A stretch of 64,000 nt of DNA from Acidimicrobiales bacterium (GTDB taxonomy: Bacteria > Actinomycetota > Acidimicrobiia > Acidimicrobiales > Iamiaceae): the NCBI GenBank assembly GCA_035547835.1, contig DASZTW010000006.1, positions 67,001 to 131,000 of the forward strand, given 5' to 3'. Below, piece after piece: positions 1 to 7,362 of this stretch. Position 1 is the first letter of the stretch; every line of letters begins with the position of its first letter. The notes below the pieces were generated by a model. It was given only the letters and a program-made list of their open reading frames with translations. It made no database searches and was not told the DNA's origin. Position numbers and translations under genes: made by a program.

Positions 1-583
1 CGCCGGCAGCCCACTCGCCGAGCACGGTGACCGGCAGGGGTGCGAGGAAGGCCGGCGAGCCACCGGGCGGCACCAGGGCGGTGGGCTGGTGGTCGCTGGC
101 CCCCACTGCGGCGAGCAGCGCGGCGAACGGCCCGTCGGCCAGGCCGACACGCACCGGCGCACGGCCGGCCACGGCTCCTCGCGCCACGGCTTCGGCCCGC
201 TCGAGGAGCGGCGCGTCGCCGCCGTGGTAGCGCGACGGGCCGCGGCTGGCGAACGAGCAGGTGCCGGGCCGGGTCACCTCGACCCGTGGGGTGAGGGTGC
301 CCAACGCCGCGGCGACCGCTTCGAACGCCCGGGCGTCGCGGGCAGGGTCGTGGGTGTGCACCACCAGTTCGGGGCAGCGCCGCTGCGCTTCGCGGCGCCG
401 CAGGCCCGGCACCACGTCGTCGCGGCGCGCCGCGGCGGTGGCAGCCACCACCCGGTTGGCGTGGAACACGGCGGCCGGCTCGTCCGGCGGTGCGCCGGCG
501 GCGGCGGCGGGCCAGTCGGGGCAGTGCACCGCCACCGTGCGGATCGGCTCCGCGCTTGGGACCTCGCGGGAGCGCGCGTTCAC
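1..583 (-). CDS. imuB: Y-family DNA polymerase-like protein ImuB (partial, cut by left window edge)
   Basis: The reading frame starts at a GTG (583-581) that overlaps the stop of the upstream imuA' gene by GTGA, and runs off the left edge after about 194 residues. The visible part has the N-terminal Y-family pattern: TVAVHCPDWPAAAA at residues 14-27, then VFHANRVVAATAAARRDDVVPGL, where other polymerases read their nucleotide substrate. ImuB proteins usually lack the full set of catalytic acidic residues and work as a clamp-binding adaptor in the ImuA'-ImuB-DnaE2 mutasome. Family membership is clear from the fold pattern and the neighbour. The lack of activity and a dnaE2 beyond the edge are inferred. 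The C-terminal clamp-binding region is outside the window. Confidence 0.85.
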   Translation of the reverse strand, partial: MNARSREVPSAEPIRTVAVHCPDWPAAAAGAPPDEPAAVFHANRVVAATAAARRDDVVPGLRRREAQRRCPELVVHTHDPARDARAFEAVAAALGTLTPRVEVTRPGTCSFASRGPSRYHGGDAPLLERAEAVARGAVAGRAPVRVGLADGPFAALLAAVGASDHQPTALVPPGGSPAFLAPLPVTVLGEWAAG

Positions 584-1329
584 GAGCGCAAGGCGGTCAC
601 CGACGCCACCGGTTCGACCACGGCCATGTCGCCCGACGCCCCCGGCAGCCACAGCTCGGCGCGGCGCGGCCGCGGGACTCGGCGCCCACCCACCTCGACC
701 TGCACGCGCCGGCCGGTCAGGTGGCCGTGGCCCGAGCCGATGCCGATCCACTCGGCGGTGTCGGCACGGCAGTGCAGGTCGGTCGATTCGGGCCACGCCT
801 CACACCGCTCGCCGAACGGGTCGGGCAACGGCACGAGCACGCTGCCTTGTTGGCGGGCGCGGCCGGCCAGGCGACGTGCCTCGGCGGCGCGCACGCGCTG
901 CCGGCCCGGGCCATGCACCGCCACCACCAGGTCGAACCCGTCGAGCAGGGCGCCAGCCGCCTCGGCCCAGCGTTCAGCGCCAGGATCGGCTACGGCGACC
1001 GTGCGCTCGATGGCGACCCCCAACTCGGCGGCAGCGGGCCAGGCGAGCCACGGCGCGCCGAGCACGGCCAGCCACGATCCGGTGCGGGTTGCCTCGGCTG
1101 CCAAGGCCAAGGTGAGCGACACGGCCGCGTCGCCCACCACGCCCACGGCGGTACCGCGGCGCAACCCGTCGGGGAACAGCCCGCGCAGCTCGGGAGCGAC
1201 GACCAGGGCGCGTTCGCCGGCCAAGGTGAGCGGCCCGGTGCGCGCGCGGAGCCGGCGCAGCGCTTCGGGTTGGTGATCGGGTTCCGGTGCGGTCGAGCGG
1301 GAGCGTTCCGGTGCGGCGGGCGGCGTCAC
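580..1329 (-). CDS. imuA': ImuA'-type RecA-like mutasome protein
   Basis: This 249-residue protein resembles the RecA-like accessory factor encoded before imuB in actinobacterial SOS mutagenesis cassettes. Residues 35-80 form a degenerate RecA core (LAGERALVVAPELRGLFPDGLRRGTAVGVVGDAAVSLTLALA in sense), with GVVGDAAVS where RecA has a Walker A loop, so ATP hydrolysis is doubtful. The later DLVVAVHGPG stretch fits the Walker B strand region. Its stop overlaps the imuB start (GTGA), so translation of the two is probably coupled. A LexA-type palindrome lies 11-26 bases upstream of the ATG, pointing to DNA-damage induction. The short alanine-rich C-terminus is typical of the family. The role in error-prone lesion bypass is established for homologues and inferred here. 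Confidence 0.85.
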   Translation of the reverse strand: MTPPAAPERSRSTAPEPDHQPEALRRLRARTGPLTLAGERALVVAPELRGLFPDGLRRGTAVGVVGDAAVSLTLALAAEATRTGSWLAVLGAPWLAWPAAAELGVAIERTVAVADPGAERWAEAAGALLDGFDLVVAVHGPGRQRVRAAEARRLAGRARQQGSVLVPLPDPFGERCEAWPESTDLHCRADTAEWIGIGSGHGHLTGRRVQVEVGGRRVPRPRRAELWLPGASGDMAVVEPVASVTALRS

Positions 1330-1339
1330 CCATCCACTA

Positions 1340-1355
1340 TCGAACGTCTGTTCGC
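1340..1355. promoter_or_regulatory. LexA-type SOS box upstream of imuA'
   Basis: TCGAACGTCTGTTCGC has the core CGAAC-N4-GTTCG, the actinobacterial/mycobacterial LexA operator pattern. It lies 11 bases upstream of the imuA' ATG (minus strand) and just downstream of the stop of the preceding membrane-protein gene. Its position suits repression of imuA'-imuB until DNA damage. The pattern is read directly from the sequence; LexA binding is inferred. Confidence 0.85.
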
Positions 1356-1360
1356 TTCCG

Positions 1361-1774
1361 TCAAGCGGGGTTGGCGAGCGCGTCGCGCCGACGAACAGAG
1401 CGCAACGAGCGGATCGTCCACCCTGCGGCGGCCCACGACACGAGCGCCAGCACCGTGTGGACGCCCTTGAAGCCCACGGACCGCCCGTCGAACCAGATCA
1501 CCGGGAGGCGCACCACCCAGTAGAAGATGGTCCACCACGCGACAACCCGGGCGAGGGTGCGGTCGCGTGCCGCGAGGTGCGGACCAGGGGTCCGCACCAC
1601 CACGGCGAGCGCCGCCATCCCCGCGACGACGAACACCACCACCGGCACCGTGGCCCACAGCTTCGAGGCCGACGAGCCGCCGGTGCCCCACGCCAACCCC
1701 AACCGCCCGGTCCACATCGCCAAGGTGAGCGCGCCCAACACGGTGACGGCAAGGGGTCGGAGCCGATCGGACAT
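1361..1774 (-). CDS. Small four-helix integral membrane protein, function unknown
   Basis: A 137-residue hydrophobic protein with about four membrane segments: residues 7-22 (AVTVLGALTLAMWTG), 38-60 (ATVPVVVFVVAGMAALAVVV), 75-93 (ARVVAWWTIFYWVVRLPVI) and 103-120 (GVHTVLALVSWAAAGWTI). It ends in a basic tail (RSLRSVRRRDALANPA). I do not recognise a family. It precedes imuA' on the same strand with a 31-bp gap that holds the LexA box, so imuA' probably has its own promoter. The ATG at 1774 is the natural start, since the frame upstream is not compositionally coding. Confidence 0.7.
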   Translation of the reverse strand: MSDRLRPLAVTVLGALTLAMWTGRLGLAWGTGGSSASKLWATVPVVVFVVAGMAALAVVVRTPGPHLAARDRTLARVVAWWTIFYWVVRLPVIWFDGRSVGFKGVHTVLALVSWAAAGWTIRSLRSVRRRDALANPA

Positions 1775-1890
1775 CCGTCAACGGTAGAGGGGCGACCCCC
1801 CGTGGGGCACTTCGCCAGGTCGGGCAACTCCACGCCCCGGCGCGCGGACGTGCCGGGGCGGCCGCGGTTCTTGTAGGTTCACCTCTGCCA

Positions 1891-1908
1891 CTTGACTGAC
1901 TGGTCAAG
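1891..1908. promoter_or_regulatory. Palindromic operator upstream of acyl-CoA dehydrogenase
   Basis: CTTGACTGACTGGTCAAG is an inverted repeat with perfect 6-bp arms (CTTGAC / GTCAAG) around TGACTG. It lies 38 bases before the ATG of the acyl-CoA dehydrogenase and in the divergent gap shared with the membrane-protein gene. Size and symmetry suit a TetR-type repressor of fatty acid genes. The regulator is not identified, and the site differs from the KstR motif seen later in the window. Confidence 0.55.
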
Positions 1909-1945
1909 TTGTGGAGCCGGACTGCACCCGGGGGGAGCACGACCA

Positions 1946-3205
1946 ATGGCAGAACCGACCATCAGCCTCGACGACTTCCTGGCCGAGGCCGCCACGTTCC
2001 TCGACGGCCACGCCCAACTCCGCCAAGCCGACAAGCGCTTCAAGTGGGGCGAAGGCGAAGAAGAGCTCGGCATGTTCGAGGAGACCGACCGCGAGACCGA
2101 AAAGGCCGACATCGCCAAGGCCAAGGAGTGGCGCGCCACGCGCTACGACGCCGGCTTCGGCTGGGTGGCCGGGCCGACCGAGCTCGGAGGCCGGGGCCTC
2201 CCCGCGGCATATGCGCGTGCCTACGACCAACTCGAGGCCCGCTACGCCACGCCGGACGCCGGCTTCTTCGGGATCGGCCTCGGGATGGTCGCGCCGACGA
2301 TCCTGGCCCACGCCCAACCGCACGTGAAGGAGCGGTACCTGGCGAAGATGTACCGAGGCGACCTGATCGGATGCCAACTCTTCAGCGAGCCCGGTGCCGG
2401 CAGCGATCTCGCCGGCCTCACCATGCGGGCCGACCGCGACGGCGACGAGTGGATCGTCAACGGCCAGAAGGTCTGGACGTCCGGCGCGCACTACAGCGAC
2501 ATCGGTGAGGTCATCTGCCGCACCGACTGGGATCTCCCCAAGCACCAGGGCCTCACCGGGTTCGTCGTCGACATGAAGGCGCCCGGGCTCGAAGTCCGGC
2601 CGTTGCGCCAGATGACCGGGGGCGCGGCGTTCAACGAGGTGTTCTTCAACGACGTCCGCATCCCCGACGACCACCGCCTCGGCGACGTGAACCAGGGGTG
2701 GGCGGTGGCGCTCACCACGCTCATGAACGAGCGGGCGTCGATCGGCGCCGGCTCCGGGTCGGGATCAGGGATGGCGAACGGCGTGCGGTTCATGGAGACC
2801 ATGCGCCACTTCGACCTCGCCGACGACCCGGTGCTGCGCGACGAGTTCGCCAAGGTCTACATCGGCTACCAGGTCGCCAAGTTCACCAACCAGCGTGCGG
2901 TCGACAAGATCCGCGCCGGCCAGGCACCGGGCCCGGAGATGTCGATCACCAAGATGGCCCTGTGCAACAACATGCGGGCCACCACGCAGTTCATCTCCCA
3001 CGTGCTCGGTCCGCGCCTGGTGGCGGACACCGGCGAGTGGGGGACGTTCTCGTGGAGCCAGTTCGTGCTCAGCGAGCCCGCCATGCACATCGCCGGCGGG
3101 TCCGACGAGGTACTGCGCAACATCGTCGGCGAGCGCGTGCTCGGCCTCCCGAAGGAGCCCGGCATCGACACCACCAGCCCCTTCCGCGAGCTCCGCACCA
3201 ACTGA
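1946..3205 (+). CDS. Acyl-CoA dehydrogenase family protein
   Basis: A 419-residue FAD-dependent acyl-CoA dehydrogenase, which would make the alpha,beta double bond in an acyl-CoA and pass electrons to ETF. The family landmarks are present in order: the N-terminal helical domain, the FAD/substrate motif CQLFSEPGAGSDLAGL (around residues 136-151), INGQKVWTSGA-type beta-domain residues (VNGQKVWTSGAHYSD), and the C-terminal helical domain ending with HIAGGSDEVLRNIVGERVLGLP, the usual FAD-binding IGG(T/S)xE-like region. The start at 1946 is preceded by GGGGGAG at 1931-1937. A start 54 bases upstream is possible but would add an uncharacteristic leader. An inverted repeat sits in its upstream region. 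Substrate chain length cannot be read from sequence. Confidence 0.92.
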   Translation: MAEPTISLDDFLAEAATFLDGHAQLRQADKRFKWGEGEEELGMFEETDRETEKADIAKAKEWRATRYDAGFGWVAGPTELGGRGLPAAYARAYDQLEARYATPDAGFFGIGLGMVAPTILAHAQPHVKERYLAKMYRGDLIGCQLFSEPGAGSDLAGLTMRADRDGDEWIVNGQKVWTSGAHYSDIGEVICRTDWDLPKHQGLTGFVVDMKAPGLEVRPLRQMTGGAAFNEVFFNDVRIPDDHRLGDVNQGWAVALTTLMNERASIGAGSGSGSGMANGVRFMETMRHFDLADDPVLRDEFAKVYIGYQVAKFTNQRAVDKIRAGQAPGPEMSITKMALCNNMRATTQFISHVLGPRLVADTGEWGTFSWSQFVLSEPAMHIAGGSDEVLRNIVGERVLGLPKEPGIDTTSPFRELRTN

Positions 3206-3230
3206 CCACCCCAAGCACCCGACGGGGTGG
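3206..3230 (+). terminator. Terminator-like hairpin after acyl-CoA dehydrogenase
   Basis: CCACCCC and GGGGTGG form a 7-bp GC-rich stem with an 11-base loop directly after the stop codon. No U-tract follows, as is usual in GC-rich actinobacteria, so terminator function is inferred. Confidence 0.45.
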
Positions 3231-3338
3231 CTGTCCGGTCGCCCCAACCACCACTTCCCCACCCACCACGGGGTTGTTTCGGGTTGTCGGGCGGATGGGT
3301 TGTCGGACGGTGGCGGTTGGCTCGATGGGTGGGGCGGG

Positions 3339-4082
3339 TCAGGGATCGAAGAGGCGGTGTTGGGGGTCCGGGACGACGGGCTGCCACTCGGCGAACGGGG
3401 GTGGATCGTCCTCCCCGCGCCACTCCGGTGGGCGCCAGTGACCGGACCACGCGGTGTGATCCATGAACACCCAGCGGCGTCGATGGATCGACGACGGACC
3501 CATCCACTGCAACGCCATCTTGTGGCGCGGGCACGGATAGCCCTTGTTGCTGTCGAACTCGTAGCCGGGGTGGTGCTCGGCTTCGGCGCGCATGATCCGG
3601 TCGCGGGTGACTTTGGCGAGGATCGACGCGGTGGCGATCGACAAGCAGGTCGCGTCCCCTTTGACGATGCGGCGGACGTTACCGGTGCCCACGAAGTCCC
3701 AGTTGCCGTCGACCAGCACCTGGTCGGGCACGACACCGAGACCGTCGATCGCCCGCCGCGCCGCCACTCGTTGGGCCTCGGCCATCCCGAGCCGGTCGCA
3801 TTCCGCCGGGCTGACGTGGCCGACCGACCACGCCACACACCATGGCACGAGGCGGTCGAACATCGCTTCGCGCTCCGCCTCGGTCAGGACTTTGGAGTCG
3901 CGCACCTTGTAGACCCTGCGGTCCGACGGCAACACCGCGGCACCGATCGTGAGCGGCCCGGCCCATGCACCGCGGCCCACTTCGTCGACCCCGACCACGT
4001 ACTCCGCGCCCGCGCCCCACAGCTCCCGCTCGACCGAGAGCGTGGGGCCCTTGCCCTGCAAGGCCTTCCGGAGCTGACGCAC
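3339..4082 (-). CDS. rnhB: Ribonuclease HII
   Basis: RNase HII removes ribonucleotides and RNA-DNA hybrids from DNA. The family signature GVDEVGRGAWAGPLTIGAAVL (about residues 34-54) carries the first catalytic Asp and Glu; DSKVLTEAERE and VLVDGN supply later active-site residues, and ATASILAKVTRDR is the conserved helix. The protein is about 247 residues from a GTG at 4082, slightly long for the family because of a C-terminal extension (HTAWSGHWRPPEW to the end). The same frame is open further upstream, but that part lies opposite the cyclase gene and is not credible. The gene converges with the acyl-CoA dehydrogenase and diverges from the cyclase, so it looks monocistronic. Confidence 0.92.
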   Translation of the reverse strand: MRQLRKALQGKGPTLSVERELWGAGAEYVVGVDEVGRGAWAGPLTIGAAVLPSDRRVYKVRDSKVLTEAEREAMFDRLVPWCVAWSVGHVSPAECDRLGMAEAQRVAARRAIDGLGVVPDQVLVDGNWDFVGTGNVRRIVKGDATCLSIATASILAKVTRDRIMRAEAEHHPGYEFDSNKGYPCPRHKMALQWMGPSSIHRRRWVFMDHTAWSGHWRPPEWRGEDDPPPFAEWQPVVPDPQHRLFDP

Positions 4083-4188
4083 GCCCTCGAAGTTAGGGCC
4101 CGAGTGGGCAGGCCGGCGAGGCACGCACGTCAGGCTGCCCGGTCCTTTGTCGAGCGCCGGGAGGCCGGCGAACCGCGAGACTGAGCCG

Positions 4189-5112
4189 ATGGCACTGCCG
4201 GAGCACCTCCAACAGCTCGCCGCGAAGGTGTCGAACTGGGGACGCTGGGGACCTGACGACCGCCGCGGCACCTTGAACCTGATCGACGACGCGGCCGTCC
4301 GCCGTGGCCTCGCGGCCGCCCGCACCGGCACGGCGTTGTCGCTCGCCATCCCCTTCGACGAGGACGGCCCGCAGACCGGCGGGATCCCCGGACGTGACAA
4401 CCCCCACCGCACGATGCTGACGGTCAACCAGTCCATGACCGGCGACCCGACGGACTTCTGCACGTCCGACGACGCCGTCACCATGGGCGTGCAAGCCGCG
4501 ACCCATTGGGACGCGCTGGCCCATGTCGGCTACGACGGCAAGCTCTACAACGGCGTGGACGCCGTCACCAACGACGAGGCGGGCGCCCACGAGCTCGGCA
4601 TCGAGCACGTCGGCCCGGTCACGACCCGCGGCGTGCTGGTCGACATCGCCCGCCTGAAAGGCGTCGATCATTTCGACGACGGCTACCCGATCACCGGCGA
4701 GGACCTCGATGCGGCCACCGCCGCCGCAGGCATCGAGGTCCTGGCAGGCGACGCACTGCTGGTGCGCACCGGGCAGATGCACTTCCTCCCCGACCGCCGC
4801 GCGCGCTACAGCCATCCTTCTCCGGGCCTGTCGGCACACTCCATCGAGTGGCTCCACGACCACGACGTGGCGGCGGTGGCCACCGACACCTTGGTGTTCG
4901 AGGTCTTCCCGTGCGAGGACCCGAAGGCGCTGTTGCCCGTGCACATGATCCACTTGCGCGACATGGGGCTGTTACAAGGCCAGAACTGGTTCCTCGACGA
5001 GCTGGCCGACGCCTGCGCCGCGGACGGCCGCTACGACTGCCTGCTCGTGGCCAGTCCCCTGCCGATGACCCGGTCGGTCGGGGGCCCCGTGGCGCCGGTG
5101 GCGATCCGATGA
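4189..5112 (+). CDS. Cyclase family protein (kynurenine formamidase-like metal hydrolase)
   Basis: A 307-residue member of the cyclase/kynurenine formamidase-like family (PF04199), metal-dependent enzymes acting on amides or esters. The metal-binding motif is seen as ATHWDALAHVGYDG (about residues 104-117, the H-x-D-x-x-x-H pattern), with later conserved HMIHLRDMGLLQGQNWFLDEL near the C-terminus. The ATG at 4189 is preceded by GAGA and chosen over a TTG at 4147. The stop overlaps the next ATG (ATGA at 5109-5112), so it is translationally coupled to the repeat protein and through that to OsmC. The true substrate is unknown. Confidence 0.88.
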   Translation: MALPEHLQQLAAKVSNWGRWGPDDRRGTLNLIDDAAVRRGLAAARTGTALSLAIPFDEDGPQTGGIPGRDNPHRTMLTVNQSMTGDPTDFCTSDDAVTMGVQAATHWDALAHVGYDGKLYNGVDAVTNDEAGAHELGIEHVGPVTTRGVLVDIARLKGVDHFDDGYPITGEDLDAATAAAGIEVLAGDALLVRTGQMHFLPDRRARYSHPSPGLSAHSIEWLHDHDVAAVATDTLVFEVFPCEDPKALLPVHMIHLRDMGLLQGQNWFLDELADACAADGRYDCLLVASPLPMTRSVGGPVAPVAIR

Positions 5113-5555
5113 GCGCGTTGCCGGTGCCGGCGAACGGGGCGAACCGGTCGCCTGGGTCGATGTGGTCGGACGGGTCTCCCGCGTCGATCCGCTCGGTCGG
5201 CTCCGCCGGATCCATCCGGTCGGTCGGGTCCACCGGATCCATCCTGTCGGTCGGCTCCGCCGGATCCATCCTGTCCATCGGCTCCGCCGGATCGATCCTG
5301 TCCATCGGCTCCGCCGGATCCATCCTGTCCATCGGGTCGGTGGGGTCGATGCTGTCGATCGGCTCGGTCGGATCGTTCCGTTCGACCGGGTCCGTCGGGG
5401 CGGTGGGCGGCAAAGGGACGGTCGGCCCGACCGAGCCCGACGGCGATGACGGGCGCCGCGCTGCGGGCGGGGGGCGCGGGCTGCGCGTGGTCGGCGGTGG
5501 CGGGTTGCTGCTCGGCGCCGCCTGCGCCTTGGCCGTGGCGGCCCGACGGCGATGA
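5109..5555 (+). CDS. Ser/Gly nonapeptide-repeat protein with C-terminal membrane helix
   Basis: A 148-residue protein of unknown function. After a 16-residue leader, residues 17-97 are nine tandem copies of a nonapeptide of the form S-I-L-S-I-G-S-A-G. A linker rich in Gly, Asp and Arg follows, then a hydrophobic helix (GGGGLLLGAACALAVAA) and RRR at the end, as in a tail-anchored membrane protein. ATGA overlaps join it to the cyclase before and the OsmC gene after, which supports this strand as coding. The opposite strand is also open and would give an Asp/Pro-rich repeat (DPAEPMDR), but it would overlap both flanking genes completely. No function is proposed. Confidence 0.6.
   Translation: MSALPVPANGANRSPGSMWSDGSPASIRSVGSAGSIRSVGSTGSILSVGSAGSILSIGSAGSILSIGSAGSILSIGSVGSMLSIGSVGSFRSTGSVGAVGGKGTVGPTEPDGDDGRRAAGGGRGLRVVGGGGLLLGAACALAVAARRR
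5157..5399. repeat. Nine tandem copies of a 27-bp in-frame repeat
   Basis: Nine 27-bp units run head to tail. Units 4-7 are nearly identical (TCCATCCTGTCCATCGGC followed by TCCGCCGGA), while outer units are more diverged. The period is a multiple of three and lies inside the nonapeptide-repeat gene. None of the reading frames on either strand is closed by stops, so copy number could change without frameshift. Confidence 0.9.
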
Positions 5556-6046
5556 GCGGCACCGTGCACCTCTACCGGAGCGGGCTCGAGTGGGCCGGGT
5601 CGACCGGCGTCGGCTACGAGGGCTACCACCGGGTCCACCGCTGGTGGGTCGAGCTGGTCGACGGCACGCGGGTCGAGCCCGGCGCGGAGATGTCGAACGA
5701 CCCCGCGTTCCTCGGTGACGCCCGGTTCGTGAACCCCGAGCAGCTCGTGGTGGCGGCGGCCTCGTCGTGCCAGCTGTTCAGCTTCCTGGCCGTCGCCGCG
5801 CGGGCCCGGATCGACGTCGTGGCCTACGCCGACGACGCCGTCGGCATGATGCCCGAAGACGACCCGCCGTTGCGCCTCACCGCCATCGGTTTGCGGCCCC
5901 GGATCACCATCAACACCGACCACCCCGGCCCGACGCCCAGCGACGACCGACTCCTGCACTTGTGCGAGGTGGCCCACCGCGAGTGCTTCATCGCGAGCTC
6001 CTTGCACACCGGCGTCACCGTGGAGCCGACCTTCTTTCGTCGGTGA
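5552..6046 (+). CDS. OsmC family protein
   Basis: A 164-residue OsmC/Ohr-type protein. This family includes thiol-dependent peroxidases that detoxify organic hydroperoxides. The two conserved cysteines are visible: SSCQLFSFLAVAARA (about residue 74) and HRECFIASSL (about residue 147), and the RFVNPEQLVVAAASSC stretch is the typical lead-in to the first. The start overlaps the stop of the repeat protein (ATGA, 5552-5555), making it the third gene of a coupled trio. Whether it is a peroxidase or a non-catalytic OsmC relative cannot be decided here. Confidence 0.88.
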   Translation: MSGTVHLYRSGLEWAGSTGVGYEGYHRVHRWWVELVDGTRVEPGAEMSNDPAFLGDARFVNPEQLVVAAASSCQLFSFLAVAARARIDVVAYADDAVGMMPEDDPPLRLTAIGLRPRITINTDHPGPTPSDDRLLHLCEVAHRECFIASSLHTGVTVEPTFFRR

Positions 6047-6081
6047 CGACGACGCTGCGCCGTCGGTGACGACGGCGCAGC

Positions 6082-7236
6082 TCAGCCGATGACGCCGTCC
6101 GCGGTGAGTTGGTCGAGGCGCGCCGGGTCGTAGCCGATCGACGTCAGCACCTCGCGGGTGTGCTCGCCCACCGATGGCGCCGGCCGCAGCGCGCCGACCT
6201 CGACGCCGGGCCACGACGGCACCGGCACCACCTGGCGGAGCGGGCCCATCACCGGATGGTCGAGCACGGGTGCCGATCCGTTCGCCACGACTTGGGGGTG
6301 GTCGGCGACTTCGTCCAACCCGAGCACCGGCGCGCACGGCACTTCGTGGCGGGTGAGGAGGTCGACGGCCGCAGCGGTGGTCGTCGCGCGGAGGCAGGTG
6401 CGGAGGCGGCGGAGCAGGTCGACCCGCGACTCGCCTTCGACGGCCGGCTCCCCCATGTCGACCACCGCCGCCGCGACACCGGCCCACTGCGCATCGGTCA
6501 TGGCGACGAACACGAGATGGCCGTCGCCGGTGGGGGTGGCGCGAAACGAGCCGGCGACGGCCGGTCGCCCGACGGTGGGCGCCAGCACCGACTCGGTCAT
6601 CATCCCGTCGGGCCACAGGAAGGCCAGCGCGACTTCGAGCATGCTGATCGACAGCGACGCACCCTCGCCCGTCCGGTGCCGCCGCAGCAGGGCCGCGCAC
6701 ACCGACTCGGCCAGCACGTGGCCGGTGGCCTTGTCGACCAGGCCGTGGCGAGTGAGGCGCGGCGAGCCGTCGCGCTCGGCCTGGATCGACGCCATGCCCG
6801 ACAGCGCCTGGACCACGTGGTCGTAGACGGGCAGGCCCGCGAGCGGGCCGTGCGTGCCGAACCCGGCGATGGCAACGTGGACGAGCTCGGGGCGGTCCCG
6901 GCGGACGGTCTCGGCATCGAGGCCTGCCCGGGCCGCCGCATCGAGGCGCATGCTGTGCACGAAGACGTCGGCTGTGGCGATGAGGTCGCGCACGACGGCC
7001 CGTCCCTCGTCGCGTCGAAGGTCGACCGCCACCGACCGTTTCGAGCGATTGAGGTTTGCGAAGTAGGCCGACATGCCGTTGGCTTCGGTGCCGGTGTGGC
7101 GGGTGATGTCGCCCACGAGCGGCTCGACCTTGATCACGTCGGCGCCCTGGTCGCCGAGGATCTGGGTGCCGAACGGTCCCGCCATGTTCGACGTCAGGTC
7201 GACCACCCGGTAGCCGTCGAGAGGTGCGGAGCTCAC
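6082..7236 (-). CDS. CaiB/BaiF family (type III) CoA transferase
   Basis: A 384-residue family III CoA transferase, moving CoA between carboxylic acids through an aspartyl-CoA intermediate. The start YRVVDLTSNMAGPFGTQILGDQGADVIKVEP is the standard N-terminus, followed by NRSKRSVAVDLRRDEGR. The probable catalytic Asp is in GLVDKATGHVLAES (about residue 167). The GEGASLSISMLEVALAFL region and the C-terminal PSVGEHTREVLTSIGY complete the fold pattern. It converges with OsmC and diverges from the GH38 mannosidase. A second family member lies at 56755. The substrate is not predictable, though the lipid-rich context suggests an acyl or sterol-side-chain acid. Confidence 0.92.
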   Translation of the reverse strand: MSSAPLDGYRVVDLTSNMAGPFGTQILGDQGADVIKVEPLVGDITRHTGTEANGMSAYFANLNRSKRSVAVDLRRDEGRAVVRDLIATADVFVHSMRLDAAARAGLDAETVRRDRPELVHVAIAGFGTHGPLAGLPVYDHVVQALSGMASIQAERDGSPRLTRHGLVDKATGHVLAESVCAALLRRHRTGEGASLSISMLEVALAFLWPDGMMTESVLAPTVGRPAVAGSFRATPTGDGHLVFVAMTDAQWAGVAAAVVDMGEPAVEGESRVDLLRRLRTCLRATTTAAAVDLLTRHEVPCAPVLGLDEVADHPQVVANGSAPVLDHPVMGPLRQVVPVPSWPGVEVGALRPAPSVGEHTREVLTSIGYDPARLDQLTADGVIG

Positions 7237-7259
7237 CGGCTCACCCTACGGCCCCCATC

Positions 7260-7312
7260 CCCTGCTGTGAGCACTTGACCACCCAGGAGGTGGCTGAGCG
7301 CGCACAGCAGGG
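7260..7312. repeat. Short intergenic inverted-repeat element (CTGTGAGCA family)
   Basis: Outer arms CCCTGCTGTG and CACAGCAGGG are perfect 10-bp inverted repeats. The inside holds GAGCACTTGACCACC and a partly matching AGGTGGCTGAGC. It fills the gap between the CoA transferase and mannosidase starts. It shares GTGAGCACTTG-CCACC with the elements at 14810, 16771, 18816 and 44173. Confidence 0.75.
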
Positions 7313-7362
7313 TTGGGGCAGGACGGCCCGCCGCACGCGGGGCGACGTTTACGCTGCACGGC

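Noticed and set aside
1340-1355. KstR-type site (contains GAAC and GTTC)
   Set aside because: The spacing between GAAC and GTTC is four bases (CGAAC-N4-GTTCG), which is the LexA pattern, and the gene behind it is imuA'.
5157-5399. Tandem repeat as an origin iteron or CRISPR array
   Set aside because: Units are contiguous 27-mers without spacers inside a coupled coding frame, with no replication gene near.
4691-6700. Long minus-strand open frame with DPAEPMDR repeats across the cyclase, repeat and OsmC genes
   Set aside because: It would overlap three plus-strand genes that have recognisable domains and ATGA couplings. Its openness follows from GC-rich codons on the other strand.
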